Assembly: GCA_017308345.1 (NCBI GenBank)
Contig: JAFKFE010000519.1
Location: 1-10,489, forward strand
Reading direction: 5' to 3'
DNA from: Alphaproteobacteria bacterium
GTDB taxonomy: Bacteria; Pseudomonadota; Alphaproteobacteria; Rhizobiales; Rhizobiaceae
Length of the DNA: 10,489 nt
Part shown: one piece after another, positions 1 through 6,029 of the stretch
How positions within the stretch are numbered: the stretch's first letter is position 1
Layout of the letters: each line of letters opens with the position of its first letter
The notes under the pieces: generated by a model
Database searches by the model: none
What the model was told of the DNA's origin: nothing
What the model saw: only the letters and a program-made list of their open reading frames with translations
Translations under genes and position numbers: made by a program

Positions 1-380
1 ATCACGTGATGAACGCCGACGGCGTGCGCCAGGACGTCGAATGGGAGCGGTTCAAGCAGATCCTGTCCGAGACCTATTCGGTGAGCGGCGAGGAGCTCGA
101 CGCGCTGGCTGCTGCCGGCGAGCGCGCCGACAACGAGGCGATCGACCTCTACGCCTTCACCAGCGTCTTGAAGCGCGACCTGGACGCGGAGGCGCGCAAG
201 GCCTTCATTGGCCTGATGTGGGAAATCGTCTATGCCGATGGCGAGCTGCACGAGCTCGAGGACAATACGGTCTGGCGGGTCGCGGAACTGATCGGCGTCG
301 AGCGCCATGACCGCATCGAAGCGCGCCGCAAGGCGGCGGCCGAGGCGCCCGGCGCGCGGGGCAAGTCGAGCGACGAATAA
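1..380 (+). CDS. TerB-family protein, 5' end outside window
   Basis: This is the 3' part of a small acidic, mostly helical protein resembling the TerB (tellurite-resistance TerB/DjlA-N-like) family. The frame is open to the first base of the window, and the codons before the first possible starts (GTG at 6, ATG at 9) read as family-like sequence (His-Val-Met-Asn-Ala-Asp-Gly). So the gene very probably begins upstream and these are internal codons, not the start. Two Asp-Gly motifs are visible, 'NADGV' near the left end and 'YADGELHELED' about 70 residues later. This spacing is typical of the duplicated acidic helix pairs of TerB domains, proposed to bind metal. The C-terminus is an Ala/Arg/Lys-rich tail ending at a TAA at 378-380. 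The biological role of chromosomal TerB singletons in rhizobia is unclear, and a link to tellurite is only a family label. The amidotransferase gene follows after 18 nt in the same frame and is probably co-transcribed. Confidence 0.8.
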   Translation, partial: HVMNADGVRQDVEWERFKQILSETYSVSGEELDALAAAGERADNEAIDLYAFTSVLKRDLDAEARKAFIGLMWEIVYADGELHELEDNTVWRVAELIGVERHDRIEARRKAAAEAPGARGKSSDE

Positions 381-398
381 CAGGACCCATCGCCTTCC

Positions 399-1115
399 AT
401 GCCATCCAGACCGAGGCCGAGACCAAAAATCCTGATCGTGCTGCATCAGGAGAATTCGAGCCCCGGCCGCGTCGGCCATATGCTGCTGGAAGAGGGTTTC
501 GATCTCGACATCCGCCGGCCGCCGCTTGGCGACGCGCTGCCTTGCACGCTGGACGACCATGCCGGCGCGGTGGTGTTCGGTGGGCCGATGAGCGCCAATG
601 ACGAGGACGAATTCGTCCGCCGCGAGACCGATTGGCTGCAAGTCCCGCTCAAGGAGAACCGTCCCTTCCTAGGCATCTGCCTCGGCGCGCAGATGCTGGC
701 CAACCATCTCGGCGGCAAGGTCGAGGGCCATGGCGAAGGGCTGGTCGAGATCGGCTGGTACCCGCTGAAGGCGACCGATGCCGGCAAGGAACTGCTGCAC
801 TGGCCGGAGATGGTCTACCAGTTCCACCGCGAGGGCTTTTCGCTGCCGAAGGAAGCGACGCTGCTGGCGACGGCGGAGACCTACCCCAACCAGGCGTTCC
901 GCTATGGCGACAATGCCTGGGGCATCCAGTTCCACGGCGAGCTGACCCGCGCCATGATGCACCGTTGGGTCGTGCGCGGCGCGCATCGCTTCGAACTACC
1001 CGGCGCCCAGCCCGGCCGCGATCATCTCGGCGGCCGGTTGATCTGGGACATGCACCTCAGGCGCTGGCTGAGCGAGTTCTTGGGAGTGATTTTTGGCCGG
1101 CCGAGTGTGGGGTAG
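399..1115 (+). CDS. Class I glutamine amidotransferase-like protein
   Basis: The 238-aa protein has the GATase1 fold used by GMP-synthase-type amidotransferases and gamma-glutamyl hydrolases. Visible motifs are the oxyanion loop 'VVFGGPMS' (about 58-65), the nucleophile elbow 'LGICLGAQ' with Cys94, and 'GIQFHGEL' with His179 and Glu181 completing the Cys-His-Glu triad. The enzyme should therefore be able to release ammonia from glutamine or act on a related gamma-glutamyl amide. No synthetase partner is encoded nearby, so the acceptor is unknown; stand-alone members of this family are usually annotated simply as glutamine amidotransferase or as GMP-synthase-like. A Pro/Arg-rich stretch (residues 2-10) precedes the first beta strand; there is no signal peptide. 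The ATG at 399 is the only good start: the next Met is residue 28, inside the fold, and in-frame codons upstream run into the TAA of the TerB gene. The Shine-Dalgarno is poor (AGGA at 382-385, 13 nt away), which suggests coupling to the upstream gene. Confidence 0.88.
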   Translation: MPSRPRPRPKILIVLHQENSSPGRVGHMLLEEGFDLDIRRPPLGDALPCTLDDHAGAVVFGGPMSANDEDEFVRRETDWLQVPLKENRPFLGICLGAQMLANHLGGKVEGHGEGLVEIGWYPLKATDAGKELLHWPEMVYQFHREGFSLPKEATLLATAETYPNQAFRYGDNAWGIQFHGELTRAMMHRWVVRGAHRFELPGAQPGRDHLGGRLIWDMHLRRWLSEFLGVIFGRPSVG

Positions 1116-1185
1116 AGCAAGCCGAACTGCTTCGAACGGCTGTGCTCGACTCAAGAATTGGCTAAGCCTTCAAGGATTTTCCAGT

Positions 1186-1305
1186 GCATCTCACCGTTTC
1201 ACGGAAACGGCGAAACGCCCTATCTCTTTGTTTCTACGCAATTCCGGGCGGAAGGCCACGGCGAAGGCGCGGAACTTAACCGCTCACACTTTTCCTGGGA
1301 TTGCT
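1186..1305. repeat. Dispersed intergenic repeat-like block with inverted arms
   Basis: The block starts with a perfect inverted repeat, CCGTTTC (1194-1200) and GAAACGG (1204-1210) around ACG. It continues through a T-rich stretch and ends with a second imperfect pair, GCAATTCC (1238-1245) and GGGATTGC (1297-1304), 7 of 8 matching. From memory the whole block resembles an intergenic repeat common in Mesorhizobium chromosomes, in which the last two arms lie closer together; here about 25 extra bases seem to sit near 1251-1278. That resemblance was not tested by a search. The right arm lies inside the 3' end of the minus-strand 90-aa gene. I see no transposase or flanking target duplication. The rest of the gap between 1116 and 1185 shows only a 5-bp hairpin just after the amidotransferase stop, and no convincing terminator. 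Confidence 0.6.
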
Positions 1306-1556
1306 GTCGTAAGCTCCTGTATTTTCTCGAGGAGATTTTTGACAAGCAGCTGGTAGACGCGTGTGAGCTCTTCCGGCGATAATTCAACTCTGATGTCGTA
1401 CTTGCCGGAATAGGTCACCTGCAGATCGACGGTTCCGAACAGCGTCGTTGCGCCGTCGCGAATGTCGGTCGCTACGATCATGTTCGCCAATGGCTGATCC
1501 AGCAGAATGACGCCTGGTTCTCCGGGATGATTGTGCGTTGTCGTGCGTATTTTCAC
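1284..1556 (-). CDS. Uncharacterised 90-aa protein
   Basis: I do not recognise this protein. Translation gives a 90-aa product: a short polar N-terminus (TTTHNHPGEPG), a beta-rich middle (about residues 15-58, including 'GVILLDQPLANMIVATDI' and 'TLFGTVDLQVTYSGKYDIRVEL'), and a C-terminal amphipathic helix (about 60-84, 'PEELTRVYQLLVKNLLEKI') that could be an oligomerisation helix. There are no membrane segments, signal peptide or Cys residues. The start is GTG at 1556: a perfect AGGAGG (1565-1570) lies 8 nt upstream, and codons further upstream look non-coding, although the frame stays open to about 1811. The final codons (TAIPGKV plus stop) lie within the dispersed repeat at 1186-1305, so the natural C-terminus may have been replaced or extended by the repeat. 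It is transcribed away from the small gene at 1721. The protein-like composition and the ideal RBS support a real gene. Confidence 0.72.
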   Translation of the reverse strand: MKIRTTTHNHPGEPGVILLDQPLANMIVATDIRDGATTLFGTVDLQVTYSGKYDIRVELSPEELTRVYQLLVKNLLEKIQELTTAIPGKV

Positions 1557-1564
1557 AACGTAAA

Positions 1565-1570
1565 CCTCCT
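1565..1570 (-). promoter_or_regulatory. Shine-Dalgarno fixing the GTG start of the 90-aa gene
   Basis: On the minus strand this reads AGGAGG, a full anti-Shine-Dalgarno match, 8 nt before the GTG at 1556-1554. It is the reason for choosing that GTG over upstream starts in the same open frame. Confidence 0.75.
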
Positions 1571-1578
1571 GTCGGGTG

Positions 1579-1611
1579 AGGGCCCGCCTCTCCACATCAG
1601 CATCGGGCCCT
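1579..1611. promoter_or_regulatory. Inverted repeat between two divergent small genes
   Basis: AGGGCCCG (1579-1586) and CGGGCCCT (1604-1611) are perfect 8-bp inverted arms with a 17-nt spacer. Each arm contains the self-palindrome GGGCCC, and the centres are 25 bp apart. The pair lies immediately upstream of the RBS of the 90-aa gene and about 110 bp before the GTG start of the opposite gene. It could be a paired operator read by a dimeric regulator, or a 5'-UTR hairpin in the minus-strand transcript. There is no U tract after the hairpin on either strand, so it is not an obvious terminator. I could not identify reliable -35/-10 elements for either gene. Confidence 0.4.
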
Positions 1612-1720
1612 GTCCAAAATAGAAGCCATCCCCGGGAAACGCGAGGAACAAAAAATGGATGGTATCGGCGCGGCCACGAATCTGTGTTATCCGCCGCCCG
1701 ATCAACCAAAGGAAGACACT

Positions 1721-1951
1721 GTGAGCGAACTGACCTTGGCCGAGGCGACCGAAAATATCTATGCCTCACTCCGAGCCGACAATGCCGACCTCGATACGCA
1801 TATCGCGGCACTCAAGGCGGCGCTGGCTCGGGAGGGGAAGAAGCAGGCGGTGTTCGATCCGGCCAGGCTGGTGCAGAACAACCGCGCCGGCCGCAAGTTG
1901 ATGCAGGCCTATTTTCGTCAGCGCGGCGTGAGCGTGAGCTTTTCGGAGTAG
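1721..1951 (+). CDS. Uncharacterised small helical protein, 76 aa
   Basis: I do not recognise a named family. From the GTG at 1721 the product is 76 aa: an N-terminal helical half (LTLAEATENIYASLRADNADLDTHIAALKAAL, rich in Ala, Leu and acidic residues, compatible with a short coiled coil) and a basic second half (REGKKQAVFDPARLVQNNRAGRKLMQAYFRQRGV). The latter could contact nucleic acid or another acidic partner, but no motif proves this. It has no Cys, signal peptide or membrane segment. Two starts are possible: GTG at 1721 with AAGGAAG 5 nt upstream, and ATG at 1655 with GAGGAA 6 nt upstream, which would give 98 aa. I prefer 1721 because the extra 22 residues (containing 'CYPPPDQP') look like translated leader rather than protein. 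It converges on the MFS gene with an 86-nt gap in which I see no clear terminator. Confidence 0.68.
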   Translation: MSELTLAEATENIYASLRADNADLDTHIAALKAALAREGKKQAVFDPARLVQNNRAGRKLMQAYFRQRGVSVSFSE

Positions 1952-2037
1952 AAACGGCTCGCGATCCTATCCCGTTCGTCGACGGTGCGGCCCGATTGGC
2001 GGAGACGCCGGTCCGGCGGCCTGGAGCCGGAACCCGA

Positions 2038-3276
2038 TCAGTTGCGGCTGTTCAAATGCCGCACCTGGCGCAGCGCCGGAAACAGCCAGGCCCACAGGCC
2101 GGCGACGGCGACGGCGCCGATGCCGCCGACCACCACGGCGGGGACCGTGCCGATCAGCGCAGCCATGGTGCCGGCGCGGAATTCGCCGACCTCGTTGGAG
2201 GCGCCGACGAAGACCTGGTTGACGGCATTGACGCGGCCGCGCACCTCGTCCGGGGTCCAGAGCTGGATCAGCGTCTCGCGGATATAGACGCTGAACATGT
2301 CGGTGGCGCCGAGCAAAGCGAGCGCCAGGATGGACAGCCAGGTGATGGTCGAGACGCCGAACAGCACCGTGAAGGCGCCGAACAGGGCGACGAAGCCCAG
2401 CATGATCTTGCCGGCATGGTCGCGGATCGGGTGGCCGGCCAGCCACACGGCGACGCAGATGGCGCCGATGCCCGGCGCAGAGCGCAGCAGGCCGAGCCCC
2501 CAGGGCCCGAGCTCGAGGATATCGCGCGCATAGACCGGCAGCAGCGCCGAGGCGCCGGACAGAAGCACGGCGAACAGGTCGAGCGAGATGGCGCCGAGCA
2601 CGATCTTCTCGCCCCAGATGTAGCGGAAGCCGGCAAACAGCGTCTGCATCGTCGGCTTGTCGGTGGCCGTCTGCTGGGCGGGCTTGGGAATGGTGAAGAT
2701 GAGCAGCGCGGCGGCGAGCATCAGCACGGCGGCGGTGGCGTAGGCGGCTTCCGCCGAAACGCCGTAGAGCAGGCCGCCGGCGACCGGGCCGACGATGGTC
2801 GCGGTCTGCCAGGCCGACGAGTTCCAGGCGATGGCGTTGGCGAAATCCTCCTGCGGCACGAGGTTGGCGAACAGCGAGGACGATGCCGGACCGTAAAAGG
2901 CCCGCGCGATGCCGAACATGACCAGCACGAGGAAGATCGGCAGCGGGCCGTGCAGGCCGCGCAGCGTCAGAAGCAGGAGCACCAGCGCGCAGCCGGCCTC
3001 GACCAGCGTCGACAGGGTCATGATCAGCCGGCGGCCGAAGCGGTCGGCGACGACGCCGGTGACCAGCACCAGGAGCAGCGAGGGCAGGAACTGGACGATG
3101 CCGACAATGCCGAGGTCGAACGGATCGCGCGTCAGGTCGTAGACCTGCCAGCCGACGGCGACGGACACGATCATGGTGGCGAAGGTCGTGAGGAAGCGCG
3201 CCGTCCAGTAGCTCAGGAACGGGCGGTGCCGGAACGCGGCGTAGCGCTGGTCTGGTGAAGTTGCTTCGACGGTCAT
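2038..3276 (-). CDS. MFS transporter, EntS-like (MFS_3) exporter family
   Basis: The 412-aa inner-membrane protein has the length and hydrophobic pattern of a 12-helix major facilitator. The N-terminus (FRHRPFLSYWTARFLTTFA, about 15-33) is typical of the enterobactin-exporter-like MFS_3 group. A helix-2/3 loop motif A is present as 'GVVADRFGRRL' (about 74-84), and 'YGPASSSLFANLVPQED' (128-144) with 'NAIAWNSSAWQTATIVGPVAGGLL' (147-170) match the helix 4-5 region of that group. A cytoplasmic central loop (about 196-216, KPAQQTATDKPTMQ) splits two six-helix halves, and 'TPDEVRGRVNAVNQVFV' (341-357) is the corresponding loop in the second half. It most likely exports a small molecule with proton antiport; the substrate cannot be told from sequence. 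The ATG at 3276 gives the usual length, though its RBS is weak. The gene follows the aminotransferase after 152 nt on the same strand, so co-transcription is possible but not shown. Confidence 0.9.
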   Translation of the reverse strand: MTVEATSPDQRYAAFRHRPFLSYWTARFLTTFATMIVSVAVGWQVYDLTRDPFDLGIVGIVQFLPSLLLVLVTGVVADRFGRRLIMTLSTLVEAGCALVLLLLTLRGLHGPLPIFLVLVMFGIARAFYGPASSSLFANLVPQEDFANAIAWNSSAWQTATIVGPVAGGLLYGVSAEAAYATAAVLMLAAALLIFTIPKPAQQTATDKPTMQTLFAGFRYIWGEKIVLGAISLDLFAVLLSGASALLPVYARDILELGPWGLGLLRSAPGIGAICVAVWLAGHPIRDHAGKIMLGFVALFGAFTVLFGVSTITWLSILALALLGATDMFSVYIRETLIQLWTPDEVRGRVNAVNQVFVGASNEVGEFRAGTMAALIGTVPAVVVGGIGAVAVAGLWAWLFPALRQVRHLNSRN

Positions 3277-3428
3277 GATCCGAGGCCCCGTTGCGACGAT
3301 GGCCGGCGGGGCACTTCCACGGTGGGCGCTGGTCCGGCCAGAACCCTTTAGCCCAGTTCGTTCCGCCATGCGCGCAAAAAATCCGCGCTGGATCAGGGAA
3401 AATCGAAATCTTATCCCCGGATGGCGGC

Positions 3429-4529
3429 TTAGTTCCTCAGGGCAGCCGAGATGGCCGCCAGTCCGCCGCGCAGCTCCGCTTCCCTGGGCCAGCCGAAGCC
3501 GAGGCGGAAGAAGCGTTTCGGCATCTCGAACCAGTGGCCGGGACCGACATAGGCGCCGTGTTCCTCCAGCAGCCTCGTGTAGAAGCGGTCGAGGTCGAAG
3601 CCGGCATCGACCTTGAGCCGCGGGAAGCCGACCACGCCGCCCTGCGGCCGCACCCAATCGACAAGCGGCTCGCCGTCGATCCAGTCCTGAACGATGTCGC
3701 GGCGCCTGGCCATGTCCGGCAGCAGCGATGCCAGGAAGGCGTCGCGGCGCTCGAGCGTCGCGCGGGCGATCGCCTCGTCGATGACGCTGCCGCAGATGCC
3801 GATCTGTTCCTTGGCGGCGAGGAATGTTTCCTGCAGTTCCGGATCCCGGGTGACCAGCCAGCCGATGCGGATGCCCGGAATGCCGAAGGCCTTGGACAGC
3901 GAGCAGACGCTGATGGTGTTCCGGCTGAGCGAGGCCGCCGAGGGCAACTGCGTGCCGTAGGAAAGGTCGCGATAGGTCTCGTCGACCAGCAGACGACAGT
4001 TGCGGCTTTCGGCAAGCGCAATCAGGGCGTCGAGATCGGCGCGCGTCATCATCGTGCCGGTCGGATTGTGCGGGCAGGTGACGCTGATCAGCTTCGTGTT
4101 CGGCCGCACGGCCGCCGCGACGCGCCCGACATCGACGGCGAAGCCCGCGTCGAAATCGAGGTCGATATAGGAGATGGCGCAACCGATCGCCTTGGGCGTC
4201 TCGATGTTGGTGGCGTAGTTCGGACGCACGACTACGAGGTGGTCAGCGGGCGACAGCAGCGCGGTGGCGATGATGAACAACGCGCCGGCCGCGCCCGCCG
4301 TCACCAGCACGTCGTCGGGGGAAAGGCCCTTGTCCCGCCCGGCGCTCAGCGCGCGCAGCTCCTTATCGCCGCGATGCTCGCCATAGAACAAGGTGAGGTC
4401 GGGCAGCGTGAGGCCGATGTCGGAGAGTTTCTGGTCGGCGATCGAGCTTTCGGAAAGGTTGTAGCGGATGCGGTCGTAGCCGTATTCCTCCGGCGCTTCC
4501 TTCTCGATCACCATCCTGGCGTAGTTCAT
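3429..4529 (-). CDS. Class I/II PLP-dependent aminotransferase
   Basis: The 366-aa cytosolic enzyme belongs to fold-type I aminotransferases. The motifs are in the expected order: 'TAGAAGALF' phosphate-binding turn (77-85); Tyr105 in 'NYATN', the ring-stacking position; 'CPHNPTGT' with Asn155; 'LVDETYRDLSYG' with Asp183 (pyridine nitrogen) and Tyr186; 'SLSKAFGIPGIRIGW' with the Schiff-base Lys213 and Arg221; and 'FFRLGFG' with Arg342, equivalent to the substrate carboxylate arginine of aspartate aminotransferase. All catalytic positions are intact, so it should transfer an amino group between an amino acid and a 2-oxo acid; the specific substrate is unknown. Some relatives are annotated as aspartate aminotransferase-like or capreomycidine-synthase-like, and I would not choose between them. 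The start is ATG 4529, supported by GGGGGAGG (4535-4542) 5 nt upstream; an in-frame ATG at 4562 lacks such a site and overlaps the terminator tail. It lies just after the terminator of the MucR-like gene and before the MFS gene. Confidence 0.92.
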   Translation of the reverse strand: MNYARMVIEKEAPEEYGYDRIRYNLSESSIADQKLSDIGLTLPDLTLFYGEHRGDKELRALSAGRDKGLSPDDVLVTAGAAGALFIIATALLSPADHLVVVRPNYATNIETPKAIGCAISYIDLDFDAGFAVDVGRVAAAVRPNTKLISVTCPHNPTGTMMTRADLDALIALAESRNCRLLVDETYRDLSYGTQLPSAASLSRNTISVCSLSKAFGIPGIRIGWLVTRDPELQETFLAAKEQIGICGSVIDEAIARATLERRDAFLASLLPDMARRRDIVQDWIDGEPLVDWVRPQGGVVGFPRLKVDAGFDLDRFYTRLLEEHGAYVGPGHWFEMPKRFFRLGFGWPREAELRGGLAAISAALRN

Positions 4530-4560
4530 GGCTGCCTCCCCCGGTTTCTGGTGGGTATCC

Positions 4561-4611
4561 AAGCCATAAAAGCAGGAAGCCTGCCAAGGCGGATTCCCCG
4601 GCAGGCTTCCT
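4561..4611 (-). terminator. Intrinsic terminator after the MucR-like gene
   Basis: Perfect 12-bp inverted arms AGGAAGCCTGCC (4574-4585) and GGCAGGCTTCCT (4600-4611) are separated by 14 nt. Read on the minus strand the hairpin is followed by GCTTTTATGG, giving a short U tract. It begins 28 nt after the stop codon of the MucR-like gene, the expected place for its rho-independent terminator. No T tract follows on the plus strand, so it looks one-directional. Confidence 0.78.
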
Positions 4612-4639
4612 CAAACCATTGGTGCAGGCGCGTTTCGGT

Positions 4640-5101
4640 TCAGGCCGTCGCCTTGGCCTTCCTGCCCCTGGCGGGTTTCACCGGTTTCGGCTCCGCCTTG
4701 CGGCCGAGGCCGATCGATTTTGCCAGCTGCGAGCGCGACGCCGCATAGTTGGGGGCCACCATCGGGTAGTCGACCGGCAAGCCCCATTTGGTCCGGTAAG
4801 CCTCCGGCGTCAGGCCGAAATGCACGCCGATATGGCGCTTCAGCGACTTGAACTTCTTCCCGTCCTCGAGGCAGATGATGTAGTCCGGCGTCACCGAGCG
4901 CCTGGGGTTGACGGCGGGGACCGGCGGCGGCGCGGCGGGTTCCGCCGGCTGGCTGATCCCGCCGATCGACGAGGCGACGCTGGCGATCAGCCCGCCCAGG
5001 TCCGAAGCGGGCAGGCGGTTCTTCGCGACATAGGCCGATACGATGTGAGCGGTAAGCTCGAGCAGGTCGACTTCCTTGGCTGTGCTGGTGTCCTCGTCCA
5101 C
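4640..5101 (-). CDS. MucR/Ros-family zinc-finger transcriptional regulator
   Basis: The 153-aa protein has the two-part layout of MucR/Ros regulators of alphaproteobacteria. The N-terminal helical region (LLELTAHIVSAYVAKNRLPASDLGGLIASV, about 13-42) mediates oligomerisation in the family. A Pro/Ala linker (about 52-66) follows, then the DNA-binding zinc finger (CLEDGKKFKSLKRHIGVHFGLT, 77-98) and the conserved 'YRTKWGLPVDYPMVAPNYA' (102-120). The tail is Lys/Arg-rich (PVKPARGRKAKATA). The candidate metal ligands are Cys77, Asp80, His90 and His94, so Asp stands where Ros has a second Cys. This substitution is known among MucR homologues. MucR proteins bind AT-rich DNA and broadly repress surface, motility and virulence genes; the target set here is unknown. 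Start GTG 5101 has GGAGGG (5107-5112) 5 nt upstream; an in-frame TTG at 5125 would add eight residues but lacks an RBS. A strong terminator follows. It sits 205 nt after the glucokinase gene. Confidence 0.9.
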   Translation of the reverse strand: MDEDTSTAKEVDLLELTAHIVSAYVAKNRLPASDLGGLIASVASSIGGISQPAEPAAPPPVPAVNPRRSVTPDYIICLEDGKKFKSLKRHIGVHFGLTPEAYRTKWGLPVDYPMVAPNYAASRSQLAKSIGLGRKAEPKPVKPARGRKAKATA

Positions 5102-5306
5102 GTATTCCCTCCATTTCTGCCGCAAGGCCGCGAAAACGATCCGGTTTCGCGATGTATCGTCAAAGCGCCGCGAGCGTTGTTTGCGAATTTGGAAAGCCGC
5201 AGGATGCCGCAGGCCGGCGAATTCCTAGTCGGCAAATCTGCGCGATGCAATGATCCGTTGCGCTATTACACGCTGTTTTGAACAATTATACTGAAATGTA
5301 ACAATA
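5102..5306 (-). promoter_or_regulatory. AT-rich leader/promoter region of the MucR-like gene
   Basis: This 205-bp gap separates the glucokinase stop from the MucR-like start. Its glucokinase-proximal part (about 5260-5306) is strikingly AT-rich for this genome, with several TA steps. On the minus strand it carries a perfect TATAAT (5290 down to 5285), but no good -35 at the right distance. A second possible -35, TTGACG, lies closer to the gene near 5159-5164, again without a good partner. MucR/Ros proteins bind AT-rich sites and often repress their own genes, so this is the natural place for an autoregulatory site. No stable hairpin with a U tract that would end the glucokinase transcript is visible. 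Confidence 0.4.
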
Positions 5307-6011
5307 TCAGACGATCAGCGCCTTGTCGCGCCATAGACGAAATCCACCCTCGAAGGCGCGAGTGTTGTCGCCGCGCCGGGATTTTTCAGGCAATTCATCG
5401 AGCTTGTCGACGTTGCCGCCGCCGATCACGACATAGTCCGGCTGCAAGGCGGCGCGAAGCCTGTCGACCACGTCGAAAACGTGTCTGCGCCACTTTTTCT
5501 TCCCGCGCTTTGCCAGGCCGCGCTCGCCGACATAATCCTCGAAACTCGCCCCCTTCTTGTAAGGCAGATGGGCAAGCTCCATCGGCTGGCCGACATTCCT
5601 GATGATCATGGCGGCGCCCAGGCCCGTGCCGAGGCCGAGGAACAGCATGCGGCCGCCGTCATAGCTGCCGATCGCCTGCATCAGGGCGTCGTTGACGAGC
5701 CTCACCGGCTTGCCGAAGGCGGCGGTGAAATCGTAGCCGTTCCAGCCCTTGCCGAGATTGAAGGGATCGAGCGACGGCCTGTTGTCCGCCACGGGGCCGG
5801 GATAGCCCATCGAGATCACGTCGTAGTCCAGGCCCTCGGCGAGTTCGCTGACTGAAGCGACGACCTTTTCGGGCGTCAGGCCCGGTCCGGACACGACGCG
5901 GCGCATCTCGCCGCCGGCGCTGGTGAGGATCTTCACATGCGAGCCGCCGACATCGATGCTGAGCACGATCGGATCACCGCTCGCCGCGGCTGTTCTTGCT
6001 GCCTTCGCCAT
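5307..6011 (-). CDS. ppgK: ROK-family kinase, polyphosphate-glucokinase-like
   Basis: The 234-aa cytosolic sugar kinase has the actin-like ATPase motifs of ROK kinases: 'VLSIDVGGSHVKIL' phosphate-1 loop (16-29, Asp20), 'SMGYPGPV' (67-74), 'LVNDALMQAIG' with the likely catalytic base Asp108, 'LFLGLGTGLGAAMI' phosphate-2 loop (123-136) and 'YVVIGGGN' adenosine loop (193-200). The Cys-rich zinc motif of transcriptional-repressor and bacterial glucokinase ROK members is absent. Instead, 'ELAHLPYKKGASFEDYVGERGLAKRGKKKW' features (145-174) match the polyphosphate glucokinase branch. It should phosphorylate glucose to glucose-6-phosphate with polyphosphate and/or ATP; the donor cannot be decided from sequence. 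The ATG at 6011 is preceded by a strong GGGGAGGAGG (6015-6024); longer in-frame starts would lie in the palindromic repeat. Position after GH15, gnd and zwf on the same strand fits a role in feeding released glucose into the oxidative pentose phosphate pathway. Confidence 0.85.
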   Translation of the reverse strand: MAKAARTAAASGDPIVLSIDVGGSHVKILTSAGGEMRRVVSGPGLTPEKVVASVSELAEGLDYDVISMGYPGPVADNRPSLDPFNLGKGWNGYDFTAAFGKPVRLVNDALMQAIGSYDGGRMLFLGLGTGLGAAMIIRNVGQPMELAHLPYKKGASFEDYVGERGLAKRGKKKWRRHVFDVVDRLRAALQPDYVVIGGGNVDKLDELPEKSRRGDNTRAFEGGFRLWRDKALIV

Positions 6012-6029
6012 TTGCCTCCTCCCCGGAAG

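Noticed and set aside
1120..1141. AGCCG/CGGCT hairpin after the amidotransferase gene, as a terminator
   Set aside because: Only five base pairs and no T tract follows.
1557..1811. N-terminal extension of the 90-aa minus-strand protein up to 1811
   Set aside because: The extension is Arg-rich and overlaps the opposite small gene; a perfect AGGAGG at 1565-1570 points to GTG 1556 instead.
1576..3258. 560-codon open frame on the plus strand opposite the MFS gene
   Set aside because: Composition is dominated by Gly, Asp, Glu, Gln, Ala and Arg, as expected from reading the antisense of a GC-rich membrane protein; it also crosses the small gene at 1721. No domain is visible.
3370..3388. GCGCG/CGCGC hairpin with a T-rich loop between aminotransferase and MFS genes, as a terminator
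   Set aside because: The T run lies in the loop rather than after the stem, and the alternative 4-bp stem before the T run is too weak.
3291..4748. 485-codon plus-strand open frame opposite the aminotransferase
   Set aside because: It is the antisense of a gene with all its catalytic motifs intact; high third-position GC leaves antisense frames open. No family signature.
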